From Endozoicomonas sp. 4G (GTDB lineage: Bacteria; Pseudomonadota; Gammaproteobacteria; Pseudomonadales; Endozoicomonadaceae): a stretch of DNA of 64,000 nucleotides. Position numbers and translations under genes: made by a program. The stretch covers positions 4,338,501 to 4,402,500 of the forward strand of contig NZ_CP082909.1 of assembly GCF_023822025.1 (NCBI RefSeq). Direction: 5' to 3'. This document shows, in pieces, positions 27,179-35,385 of this stretch. The notes beneath the pieces are model-generated. The model was not told the DNA's origin. It ran no database searches and was given only the letters and a program-made list of their open reading frames with translations. Positions within the stretch are counted from its first letter, which is position 1. Each line of letters begins with the position of its first letter.

Positions 27179-28096
27179 ATGAACTTCAATCCTTATCAAC
27201 GGTATGAGCTCCTGCTATCAGGGCTTGTACTGACGTTCTTCCTTACTGCCAAAGCTCTGGCTTCGGGATCGGCGTTAAGCGAACAACAGCTTGACTCACT
27301 TTCAGCCCTGCTCTCTGCAACCGGCACTCCTCACAAAAAAGAATTTAATTCTATGGTCGAAGCCACCCAGCAGTGGCGAAGAAGACCCGGTCAGGAGCGC
27401 TGGGAAGTGTCAGACCTGAAGCTTTCAAAAGAACAGAGAAAAAAGGTACTGAAACACCTGAAAGCCTTGGGCTTAATCCATAAGGCCAAACCCGATAAAA
27501 AACAGTTTGATTACGCCCTGTTGCTGGGTGCAACAGTACCGCGAATGAAAAGCCGTTTTCAGCATCTGGTGACCCTCTGGGAAGAGGGTGTCCGATTCGA
27601 CAAGATCATTTTTTTATCAGGAGAGCGCCCCCTTCAGGACAACATCGACCTGACCGAAGCACTGGTGTCTGAAGTGGTTGGCAAAGAAGCCTCAAAAGAT
27701 AAAAAACACAAGGCACGCCCCGCCACAGAAAAAGAAGCGGCCAGAATGGTCTATATGGCTACTGAAATGCCTGATGATATGCGGGCTATCCCCGTCGAGT
27801 TCTTCTCATCAAGTCGAACCTGGCTGGTGGATCGATGGCAACGAGGCAACACCAGAGACAGTTTCAAAAGCTGGGTGAAAACTAACCCCAGACCCGGCTC
27901 GGCTCTGATCGTATCGAACCAGCCTCACCTTCTTTATCAGCAGGAGGTGATCCGGCAGGAATTGCCCGCAGGTTTTACAACCGAGGGAACAGCCCAGCAG
28001 GCAGATCCTGACGGCCAGATCATCATGTATCTGGACGCTTTAGCTCTCTGGCTCCACAACCTCCAGATCAGAATGTCTCAGCGACAGGCTGACTAA
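27179..28096 (+). CDS. Exported DUF218-like protein, tandem paralogue A (305 aa)
   Basis: It has an N-terminal signal or anchor (LLLSGLVLTFFLTAKALAS). The body shows a pattern like the DUF218/YdcF fold: LLLGATVPRM, DKIIFLSGERPL, an acidic tE..A helix, GNTRDS and ALIVSNQPHLLYQ. That match is by eye and not certain. It shares about half its residues with the next gene, including RRRPGQERWE versus RRQPGQERWE and ALALWLHNLQIR versus ALALWLYNLQLR. The ATG at 27179 is preferred over a TTG six bases earlier. Function unknown; the DUF218 family is linked to envelope or amidation functions. Confidence 0.7.
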   Translation: MNFNPYQRYELLLSGLVLTFFLTAKALASGSALSEQQLDSLSALLSATGTPHKKEFNSMVEATQQWRRRPGQERWEVSDLKLSKEQRKKVLKHLKALGLIHKAKPDKKQFDYALLLGATVPRMKSRFQHLVTLWEEGVRFDKIIFLSGERPLQDNIDLTEALVSEVVGKEASKDKKHKARPATEKEAARMVYMATEMPDDMRAIPVEFFSSSRTWLVDRWQRGNTRDSFKSWVKTNPRPGSALIVSNQPHLLYQQEVIRQELPAGFTTEGTAQQADPDGQIIMYLDALALWLHNLQIRMSQRQAD

Positions 28097-28173
28097 ACCA
28101 CACCACTGCCCAGCCGAAAAAAACCTGTACGGCTTTAGCACCTGCCTCTTGAATGATTCCATGGAAGGACTCT

Positions 28174-29025
28174 ATGCACCAACATCATCCCACCTCTGAC
28201 AACGAGCTTCCTGAGTACGGCACGATTCTGAAACTGTCAGACTTAGCCACTTTAATGGACGAAGTCGGTATCCCTCACTCCTATTCCCTTGAGTCACTGA
28301 TCTCTGCCTCTCAACAGTGGCGCAGACAACCCGGCCAGGAACGCTGGGAAATGCAAGATCTGCCTTTAACGCCGAACCAGCATAAAGCGGTCATGGATCA
28401 TCTTAAAACACTCAATCTGGTTCAAGAGTTACTCCCTTCATCTTCAAACTATGAGTACAGCTTAGTCCTGGGGGCAACGGTTCCCGGAATGGAGCGGAGA
28501 CTTAACCACCTCGCCAGACTCTGGCAGGAAGGTATTCGGTTTAACAAAATCGTTTTTCTGGTAGGGCAGCGCCCCCTGAAAGCCTGTATCGATAACATTG
28601 ACCGCCTGATGGCCGGCAGTATTGGCAAGCTCCCCAGGGGAAAGAACCCTAAGGCAGCCAGACCCATCACAGAAACAGAAGGCGCCATTCAACTGTTTGC
28701 CACCATGAAACTCCCCGATAAAATGAAAAAGCTACCGGTAGAATTTATTGATTCTCCCAGAGTCTGGAAACAAAATTACTGGCAGCGAGCCAACACACGG
28801 GACACCCTGATTGAATGGATGAAAAGGTCGCCGGTTCCCGGCAAGACACTGGTGATTTCTGACCAACCCCATGCACACTATCAACTGGAAGTGGTGAAAC
28901 AGGAACTGCCTGAAGCCTTTCAACCCGAAGTGGCTGCCCAAACAGCGGATAAACAAACCCGGGCAATACTTTATCTGGATGCACTGGCACTCTGGCTCTA
29001 CAACCTTCAGTTACGACTTAACTAA
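28174..29025 (+). CDS. DUF218-like protein, tandem paralogue B (283 aa)
   Basis: A paralogue of the gene at 27179, aligned along its whole length but lacking a signal peptide, so one copy seems exported and the other cytoplasmic. Motifs: LVLGATVPGM, NKIVFLVGQRPL, ANTRDTLIEW and TLVISDQPHAHYQ. The ATG at 28174 has AAGGAC 5 bases upstream. An ATG at 28153 is also possible and would add seven residues. The 3' end overlaps the convergent ubiX by 8 bp. Confidence 0.72.
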   Translation: MHQHHPTSDNELPEYGTILKLSDLATLMDEVGIPHSYSLESLISASQQWRRQPGQERWEMQDLPLTPNQHKAVMDHLKTLNLVQELLPSSSNYEYSLVLGATVPGMERRLNHLARLWQEGIRFNKIVFLVGQRPLKACIDNIDRLMAGSIGKLPRGKNPKAARPITETEGAIQLFATMKLPDKMKKLPVEFIDSPRVWKQNYWQRANTRDTLIEWMKRSPVPGKTLVISDQPHAHYQLEVVKQELPEAFQPEVAAQTADKQTRAILYLDALALWLYNLQLRLN

Positions 29026-29632
29026 TATAATCCTCTCCCCACCTGGGCATCAGTGTCTGCTCAATGCCCAGCTGGCTCAATATTCTGGCCACCACGAAAT
29101 CCACCAGGTCTTCCATGGTTTCAGGCTTGTTATAAAATCCTGGTGATGCAGGCAAAATCACTGCCCCCATTCGGGTCAGCTTAAGCATATTCTCAAGATG
29201 GATTTCTGAGTACGGCGCTTCCCTGGGCACCAGAACCAGTTTCCTGCGCTCTTTTAAAGCGACATCCGCCGCCCTCTCGATCAGATTATTACTGGCTCCA
29301 TAGGCTATAGACGACAAAGTACCAGAACTGCAGGGGCAGACGATCATCTGACTGGGGGCGCCACTGCCTGAAGCTACCGGCGACATCCAGTCTTCATGGC
29401 CCAATAATTTGATCTGTCCAGCCCTGGCTTTGCAGTAGTCCATCAAGACTGCCTCTGCTTCCCGGTCACCGTCAGGCAGATTCAGCGATGTTTCGGTTGC
29501 GATCACCACCTTTGCGGCTCTTGAAATCATGCAAAAAATCTCCGCCCCCGAAGCGGTAAGACACTGCATCAACCTCAGTCCGTACTGGGCTCCGGAAGCC
29601 CCGGTGATAGCAAGCGTTATTCTCTCGGCCAA
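29018..29632 (-). CDS. ubiX: Flavin prenyltransferase UbiX (204 aa)
   Basis: UbiX makes prenylated FMN, the cofactor of the UbiD decarboxylase in ubiquinone synthesis. Family motifs: ITLAITGASGAQYGLRL at the N-terminus (FMN-binding), CPCSSGTLSSIAYG, LVLVPREAPYSEIHLENM and ASPGFYNKP. A TTG start at 29632 is chosen: it gives the usual N-terminus, has AAAGG 8 bases upstream and lies five bases after the mpl stop. Another TTG at 29665 would overlap mpl. The ubiX-mpl pairing is common in Pseudomonas relatives. Confidence 0.93.
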   Translation of the reverse strand: MAERITLAITGASGAQYGLRLMQCLTASGAEIFCMISRAAKVVIATETSLNLPDGDREAEAVLMDYCKARAGQIKLLGHEDWMSPVASGSGAPSQMIVCPCSSGTLSSIAYGASNNLIERAADVALKERRKLVLVPREAPYSEIHLENMLKLTRMGAVILPASPGFYNKPETMEDLVDFVVARILSQLGIEQTLMPRWGEDYIS

Positions 29633-29636
29633 TGTC

Positions 29637-31001
29637 TTAACCTTTTGCCAGTGCTGTTTTATCAAACTCCATCAGCAGACGCTGATGAATGCCCTCAAAG
29701 CCACCATTGCTCATGATGACCAGATGATCGCCACTTTCAGAGGTCTTTATCAGGTAATCGATAATCTCTTCAGTAGACGACATCATAAGAGTAGGTACAG
29801 GACTTTTATCAACAAACTCATCCATCAGCCACTCAACGTTTGTGGGCTGAAACCAGATGACTTCCGAAGCGTTCTTAACACAATCCGACAAGGCATTGCC
29901 ATGGACGCCCATTTTCATGGTATTAGAACGCGGCTCGATAATAGCCCGGATACGGTCATTCGGATGTCCGGCGCGTAAGCCATTCAAAGTGGTTTCAATA
30001 GCCGACGGGTGATGGGCAAAGTCATCATAGACCTTGATGCCATCTATATCTGCCAGCAACTCCATTCTGCGTTTGACCCCCTTGAACAGGCACAAGGCTT
30101 CACAGGCCAGAGCAGGCGACACCCCAACGTGCCGGGCAGCGGCTATGGCCGCCAGACCGTTGGCAACATTATGCTCGCCAGTCAGCGACCAGTTTACCTG
30201 ACCTGCCACCTTGCCCTGATACAGGACATCAAAAGCAGTGCCATCTGCCTTAATCAGACGGGTCGTCCACTCTACGCCTAACTGCTCCTGTTCCGACCAG
30301 CAGCCCATCTCCAGAACCTGGTTCAGAGCTTCGCAGCTGGCCGGAGACAGTATCCGCCCATCACCCGGTATCGTTCTGACCAGATGATGAAACTGCTTCT
30401 GAATGGCAGCCAGATTTTCAAAGATATCAGCGTGGTCAAATTCAAGGTTATTCAGAATGGCGGTACGGGGATGATAGTGGACAAATTTGGAACGTTTGTC
30501 GAAGAAAGCCGTATCGTACTCATCCGCTTCGACCACAAAAAAGGGGGTTTCTCCCATTCTTGCCGAAATACCAAAGTTAGCCGGAATGCCTCCGATCAGA
30601 AAGCCCGGCGCCATCCCGGCATGTTCCAGAATCCAGGCCAACATACTGCTGGTGGTGGTTTTACCATGAGTACCAGCGGCTGCCAGCACCCATTTGTCTT
30701 TAAGAATATGCTCGGCAAAAAACTGAGGGCCCGAGGTGTAGGCGAGTCCTTTGTTCAAGACGTGCTCCACCACCGGATTCCCCCGGCTCATGGCGTTTCC
30801 TATCACCACCAGATCAGGCTCATCCTTCAGGTGCTCAATGTGATAACCCTGCATCAACTCAATGCCCTGAGCTTCCAGCTGCGTGCTCATGGGGGGATAG
30901 ACGTGCTCATCAGAACCACTGACCCGGATCCCGACATCCCTGGCCAGAAGCGCGAGGCTTCCCATAAATGTGCCACAGATTCCCAGAATATGTACGCGCA
31001 T
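29637..31001 (-). CDS. mpl: UDP-MurNAc:tripeptide ligase Mpl (454 aa)
   Basis: Recycles murein tripeptide by joining it to UDP-N-acetylmuramate in the cytoplasm. Mur-ligase features: MRVHILGICGTFMGSLA N-terminus, ATP P-loop GTHGKTTTSSML, YDDFAHHPSAIE and RSNTMKMG. The ATG at 31001 matches the family N-terminus and has TAAGGA 5 bases upstream. The in-frame ATG at 31016 would place that Shine-Dalgarno inside the gene. Likely co-transcribed with ubiX. Confidence 0.94.
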   Translation of the reverse strand: MRVHILGICGTFMGSLALLARDVGIRVSGSDEHVYPPMSTQLEAQGIELMQGYHIEHLKDEPDLVVIGNAMSRGNPVVEHVLNKGLAYTSGPQFFAEHILKDKWVLAAAGTHGKTTTSSMLAWILEHAGMAPGFLIGGIPANFGISARMGETPFFVVEADEYDTAFFDKRSKFVHYHPRTAILNNLEFDHADIFENLAAIQKQFHHLVRTIPGDGRILSPASCEALNQVLEMGCWSEQEQLGVEWTTRLIKADGTAFDVLYQGKVAGQVNWSLTGEHNVANGLAAIAAARHVGVSPALACEALCLFKGVKRRMELLADIDGIKVYDDFAHHPSAIETTLNGLRAGHPNDRIRAIIEPRSNTMKMGVHGNALSDCVKNASEVIWFQPTNVEWLMDEFVDKSPVPTLMMSSTEEIIDYLIKTSESGDHLVIMSNGGFEGIHQRLLMEFDKTALAKG

Positions 31002-31034
31002 ATTATCCTTACTCATGTCGTTTTGGTCGGACTT

Positions 31035-31070
31035 TTTAACACTATCTTTAACACTATCTTTAACACTATC
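31035..31070. repeat. 12-bp tandem repeat in the mpl leader
   Basis: Three perfect copies of TTTAACACTATC, 34 bp upstream of the mpl start. Copy-number change would alter promoter or leader spacing. Confidence 0.88.
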
Positions 31071-31210
31071 TCGTTACCTTTTTACAGAAAAAGTGCCACG
31101 AAATAAACGGACAAACAGGCTTGTTTTAAGTATCATTCAGGGCAAAATCCGTTTCACCATAAAACAACATAAACTCACAAAGCCAAGACTACTTGCGAGA
31201 GCTACTCAGG

Positions 31211-32476
31211 ATGTCCATCAAGCATGCATTTTACGCACAGTCAGGAGGCGTTACCGCGGTTATCAATGCCAGTGCCTGCGCCGTTATTGAGACCGCACGT
31301 CGCTACCCGGAGCAAATCGGTAAGGTCTATGCGGGTCATAACGGAATCCTTGGCGCGCTCAGAGAAGAGTTGATCGACACCAGCCAGGAATCCCACGAAA
31401 CCATCGGTGCACTGCACCGAACCCCCGGAGGTGCCTTTGGGTCATGCCGTTACAAACTCAAATCATTTGAAGAGAGTGAAGCCGAATACCGCCGGTTGAT
31501 TGAAGTGTTTCAGGCACACAATATCGGCTACTTCTTTTATAACGGTGGTAACGATTCCATGGATACGGCGCTGAAGGTATCCCGGCTCAGTGAAAAAATG
31601 GGTTACCCCATTACCTGCATTGGCGTTCCCAAAACCATCGATAACGACCTTGCGGTCACCGATAACTGTCCCGGATTTGGCTCTGCGGCCAAATACCTTG
31701 CAGTTTCCACTAAAGAAGCCAGCCATGATATTGCCTCCATGTGCGATACCTCAACAAAAGTGTTTGTCATGGAAGTGATGGGCCGTCATGCCGGCTGGCT
31801 GGCAGCGGCTGCGGGTCTTGCCGCTCGTCAGGATGGCGATCCTCCCCATATTATTGTGTTTCCCGAAACACCACTGGATAAAGAAAAGTTTCTGGCCAAG
31901 GTCAAGAAAACCGTGGATCAAGAAGGCTACTGTGTGATTGTTGCCTCAGAAGGCGCCAAATACGCCGATGGCAGCTTCGTATCGGCCTCAACCACGGTTA
32001 TTGATTCTTTTGGTCACCACCAGCTCGGCGGCGTGGCACCGGCACTGTGCACCATGATCAAGCGAGAACACGGCTTCAAATATCACTATGCGGTAGCCGA
32101 CTATCTTCAGCGTTCCGCCAGACATATTGCCTCCAGAGTGGATGTTGAGCAGGCTTATGCGGTGGGTAAAGCGGCGGTTGAACTGGCGGTCACTGGCAAG
32201 AATGCCGTAATGCCCTGTATCACCCGTGAGTCCAATGCACCCTATCGCTGGTCTATCGATGAAGTTCAGCTGGAAGAAGTGGCTAATTACGAAAAGAAAA
32301 TGCCCATGGCGTTTATTGATGATGAAGGCTTCGGCATTACCCCGGTTTGCCGGGAATACCTTGAGCCGCTGATTGAAGGTGAAGAATATCCACCTTACCT
32401 CAATGGCCTGCCAAGATTCGCCAAACTCAGGAAAGTCATGGTTGAGAAGAAACTCAACAATACTTTTGAAGGTTAA
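31211..32476 (+). CDS. pfp: PPi-dependent 6-phosphofructokinase (421 aa)
   Basis: Phosphorylates fructose 6-phosphate using pyrophosphate, a reversible glycolytic step. Motifs: QSGGVTAVINAS, GGNDSMDTA (the residue after GG-D/N typical of PPi users rather than ATP enzymes), PKTIDNDL and MGRHAGWLAAAAG. Length fits the family. The ATG at 31211 is used; a TTG at 31193 is in frame but less likely. Divergent from mpl, with a shared 200-bp region containing the 12-bp repeats. PPi-type PFK is common in marine Oceanospirillales. Confidence 0.9.
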   Translation: MSIKHAFYAQSGGVTAVINASACAVIETARRYPEQIGKVYAGHNGILGALREELIDTSQESHETIGALHRTPGGAFGSCRYKLKSFEESEAEYRRLIEVFQAHNIGYFFYNGGNDSMDTALKVSRLSEKMGYPITCIGVPKTIDNDLAVTDNCPGFGSAAKYLAVSTKEASHDIASMCDTSTKVFVMEVMGRHAGWLAAAAGLAARQDGDPPHIIVFPETPLDKEKFLAKVKKTVDQEGYCVIVASEGAKYADGSFVSASTTVIDSFGHHQLGGVAPALCTMIKREHGFKYHYAVADYLQRSARHIASRVDVEQAYAVGKAAVELAVTGKNAVMPCITRESNAPYRWSIDEVQLEEVANYEKKMPMAFIDDEGFGITPVCREYLEPLIEGEEYPPYLNGLPRFAKLRKVMVEKKLNNTFEG

Positions 32477-32540
32477 TAAGCGATGCCCGGATTAGGAAAT
32501 CACAATTTATGTGTCTGTTCCGGGCGTCTTCAGGGGAGCA

Positions 32541-33905
32541 CTAGCTGCCTTGTTCTGCCTGTTCCCGCTCTTCACTGTTTAGCTCAGACGCCAACCGATA
32601 ATCATCCCGTCCGCATTTCTTGGCCACATACATGGCCTGATCGGCCGCCTTGAGCAGGGCTTCGGCATCGGAGCCGGTATCTTCAGAGGTTGCAATGCCG
32701 ATACTGGTGCCGACGTGCCTGGCTTCGCCATTCAGATCATGGGGCTCCCGGATGCTGGTGAGAATCTTCTCGGCAATCAGTTTGGCATCCGATGCTTCCG
32801 CCACGTCATCCAGGATAATGGCAAATTCGTCACCTCCTAACCGGGCCACCAGATCACCTTCACGGACACACTCCTGCAACCTTTGTGAAACACTTTTCAG
32901 CAAAAGGTCGCCCGCATCGTGCCCAAGGGTATCGTTAATTTCCTTGAAATGATCCAAATCCAGATACATGACGGCGGTACTCTTATTACGTCTTTCACTC
33001 CTGGCCAATGACGTTCCCAGGAATTCTTTGAACAGAGTCCTGTTAGCCAGTCCCGTCAAACTGTCGTATTTCGCCATCTGCAACAGCTGATTTTCCAGCT
33101 TTTTGCGCTCAGTGATGTCCTGAAAGAGTAGCACGCAACCCTGCACTTCCTGCCTGCCATTAACAATGGCTGCCATATTGTATTCGGCGGCAAAGCTGTT
33201 TCCCAAAAACGTCCACAGTTGTCTTTCTGAGGTATGAAAGGTGCCTCCGGCGACCATGGTCTTCTCACGTATCTCAGACGCTTGCCAATTTTCCAGCGCC
33301 TCTTCCCCTTCAGTGTCGAACAAAAACCGACTGATATGTTCTCCCAACAGATTTTCTTCGGTTCCCTCGAGCATGGCGCAAGCGGTTGGGTTAATGAACG
33401 AGATTCTGCCATCAGGGTCAAGGCCGACAATCCCTTCACCGGCATTATCCAGCAGCAGCTTATTTTTTCGGCTGATCCAGCGTAGCTCTTTGGAGACCTG
33501 TTCAAGCTCAAGCCGCTGCTCTTCCAGTTGCAGAAACACCTTAACCTTGCCCAACAAGATATCCGGATTGATGGGTTTAGGCAGATAATCAACCGCCCCC
33601 GCCTGATAGCCTTTACTGATGTAAGCCTGATCCTTGTTAATGGCAGTCACGAAAATGATAGGAATATTGGCTGTCTGCTTATTGCTGTGTAGCAAGGTTG
33701 CCGTCTCAAAACCGTCCATGCCCGGCATCTGCACATCCAGAAGGATGACTGCAAAATGATGATGAAGCACTTCTGATAAAGCCGCTTCACCCGAGTCCAC
33801 TTTATGTATCTCCGCCCCCAGGGGCTTAAGCAGTTTGTTCATGGCCAGCAGATTCTCAGGACGATCATCCACGACCAGAATTTTGACTTTCGGCTTGTCA
33901 TCCAT
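32541..33905 (-). CDS. Response regulator with PAS and GGDEF domains (454 aa)
   Basis: Predicted diguanylate cyclase under phosphorelay control. Receiver domain at residues 8-125 (ILVVDDRPEN, phospho-Asp in LLDVQMPGMDG, Lys in LPKPIN). A coiled segment leads to a PAS domain (about 155-265, GIVGLDPDGRISFINPTA). GGDEF domain at 285-440 with RLGGDEFAIIL active site and a product-inhibition I-site RxxD (REGD) five residues before it. Last gene of a four-gene minus-strand operon with the kinase, CheR and CheB, so the kinase probably phosphorylates it to control c-di-GMP. Confidence 0.92.
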   Translation of the reverse strand: MDDKPKVKILVVDDRPENLLAMNKLLKPLGAEIHKVDSGEAALSEVLHHHFAVILLDVQMPGMDGFETATLLHSNKQTANIPIIFVTAINKDQAYISKGYQAGAVDYLPKPINPDILLGKVKVFLQLEEQRLELEQVSKELRWISRKNKLLLDNAGEGIVGLDPDGRISFINPTACAMLEGTEENLLGEHISRFLFDTEGEEALENWQASEIREKTMVAGGTFHTSERQLWTFLGNSFAAEYNMAAIVNGRQEVQGCVLLFQDITERKKLENQLLQMAKYDSLTGLANRTLFKEFLGTSLARSERRNKSTAVMYLDLDHFKEINDTLGHDAGDLLLKSVSQRLQECVREGDLVARLGGDEFAIILDDVAEASDAKLIAEKILTSIREPHDLNGEARHVGTSIGIATSEDTGSDAEALLKAADQAMYVAKKCGRDDYRLASELNSEEREQAEQGS

Positions 33906-33948
33906 GACTGCTCTCCTGATTTATTCAAGTCCCAAATTTGAAATTCAT

Positions 33949-34016
33949 AGTTTTATAAAGAGTTTTATAAATAGTTTTATAAAGAGATAGCTTTTAAAGA
34001 AATAGCTTTTAAAAAG
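33949..34016. repeat. Double short tandem repeat over the cheB 3' end
   Basis: Three 12-bp units (AGTTTTATAAAG type, 33949-33984) adjoin two 15-bp units (ATAGCTTTTAAAGAA type, 33987-34016). The cheB stop lies in the third 12-bp unit, and the 15-bp units code the repeated LKAIS tail. Confidence 0.85.
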
Positions 34017-34555
34017 ATCGCAATATCTCTCAAGTCCAGTACATGATCCACACAGCCGGTGGCAATGGCTGACCTGGGCATGATCGGCACCTCGGCTGTT
34101 TTTGGATTCTGGACAAGGGTGATGCCTCCTGCCTGTTTAACGGCCCTGATACCCTCTGCACCATCTCTATTGGCCCCGGTTAAAACGACGCCCACCAGCT
34201 GTTTACCAAAAACATCGGCAGCGGATTGAAAAAGGACATCCACCGAAGGTCTGGAGTGGCAGACGGCTTCATCAATACTCAAACTCAGGGTTTCCCTGTC
34301 CTCAATCTGCAGGTGGTAACCACCGGGAGCCAGATAAACATGATTGTTGGTCATCTTCTGTTTGTCGTAAGCAATGCTGACAGCCAGTGGCGATGTTTTG
34401 CTCAAAACTTTCAATAAGCCTTCTTCATCACCGGGGGCCAGGTGTTTAGTAATAACAACGGGGTAAGAAAGACAGCTCCCCAGCTCCACGAGCAGGGATT
34501 CCAGTGCCGAAAGACCTCCGGCGGAGGCTCCGATCACCACAACCCCGTTGTTCAT
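33977..34555 (-). CDS. cheB: Stand-alone CheB-type methylesterase (192 aa)
   Basis: Catalytic domain only, with no receiver domain. The serine-hydrolase triad is visible: Ser in GASAGG, His in KHLAPG and Asp in TGANRDGAEG. It removes methyl groups from receptor glutamates or an analogous target. Start ATG at 34555 overlaps the cheR stop (TGATG), so translation is coupled. The tail FLKAISLKAISL arises from a 15-bp duplication. No chemoreceptor or CheA is nearby, so the target may be the cache/HAMP hybrid kinase. Confidence 0.88.
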   Translation of the reverse strand: MNNGVVVIGASAGGLSALESLLVELGSCLSYPVVITKHLAPGDEEGLLKVLSKTSPLAVSIAYDKQKMTNNHVYLAPGGYHLQIEDRETLSLSIDEAVCHSRPSVDVLFQSAADVFGKQLVGVVLTGANRDGAEGIRAVKQAGGITLVQNPKTAEVPIMPRSAIATGCVDHVLDLRDIAIFLKAISLKAISL

Positions 34556-35385
34556 CAAATACACTTCCTGTAGATGCGCTGGTCTCGATCCGCGACTTCC
34601 AGCTGATCACCGATTGAACTGAAGAGAATATTTTCCCGTTTGCCAATACAGAGCACCCCCCTGGAACAGAGGCTGTCAAACAACAGTTGCAGCACCCGAT
34701 CCTGAAGCTCCTGATTGAAATAAATGAGCACATTACGACAGAGAATCAGGTTCATTTCCCCGAATACACCATCCGTCACCAGATTGTGATTGGCAAAGGT
34801 AATATGATCAGCCAGTCGTCCATTAAACTTTATGGAGTCATAGCCTCTGTGGCAGTAGTCTGATAACTCTCTCTTGCCCCCTGCCTTTCGGTAATTCTCT
34901 TCATAGAGCGCCATCTCAGACTCCGGATAGATACCGGTTTTGGCATGACGCAATGCCTGATCGTTAAAGTCTGTGGCATAGATCTGACAGCGATCCAGCA
35001 AGCCTTCTTCGTCGAGAAGAATGGCCATGGAGTAGGCTTCCTGACCACTGGCACAACCTGCATGCCAGACTTTGATAAACGGATAGGTTTTCAGAATCGG
35101 AACGATGCTTTCCCTCAGCGACTTGAAGAATTCCGGATTCCGGAACATCTCTGTTACCACCACCGACATATCTTTAACAAAAGCGGCAAAAGCCGACTCA
35201 TCATGAAGAAACAAGGGAATCAAGTCACTGATGTGCTGAACACCCGATGTCTGCATATGCCTTCTGACACGACGCATCAAGGAGGCCCTGGCGTAACTGC
35301 CAAACTGATAGCCGTACTTTCCCTGAACGGCGCTCAAAAGTAACTTCAGTTCAAAGTCCTGATCCGAATTCCCGGCTTCTGTCAT
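34555..35385 (-). CDS. cheR: CheR-type methyltransferase (276 aa)
   Basis: SAM-dependent glutamate O-methyltransferase. It has the N-terminal helical CheR domain (YARASLMRRVRRHM), then the Rossmann SAM site VWHAGCASGQEAYS, DFNDQALRHA and the LILCRNVLIYFN motif. The ATG at 35385 overlaps the kinase stop (ATGA). The extended TTG/GTG alternatives upstream are less likely. Together with the next gene it forms an adaptation pair, likely tuning the hybrid kinase. Confidence 0.92.
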   Translation of the reverse strand: MTEAGNSDQDFELKLLLSAVQGKYGYQFGSYARASLMRRVRRHMQTSGVQHISDLIPLFLHDESAFAAFVKDMSVVVTEMFRNPEFFKSLRESIVPILKTYPFIKVWHAGCASGQEAYSMAILLDEEGLLDRCQIYATDFNDQALRHAKTGIYPESEMALYEENYRKAGGKRELSDYCHRGYDSIKFNGRLADHITFANHNLVTDGVFGEMNLILCRNVLIYFNQELQDRVLQLLFDSLCSRGVLCIGKRENILFSSIGDQLEVADRDQRIYRKCI

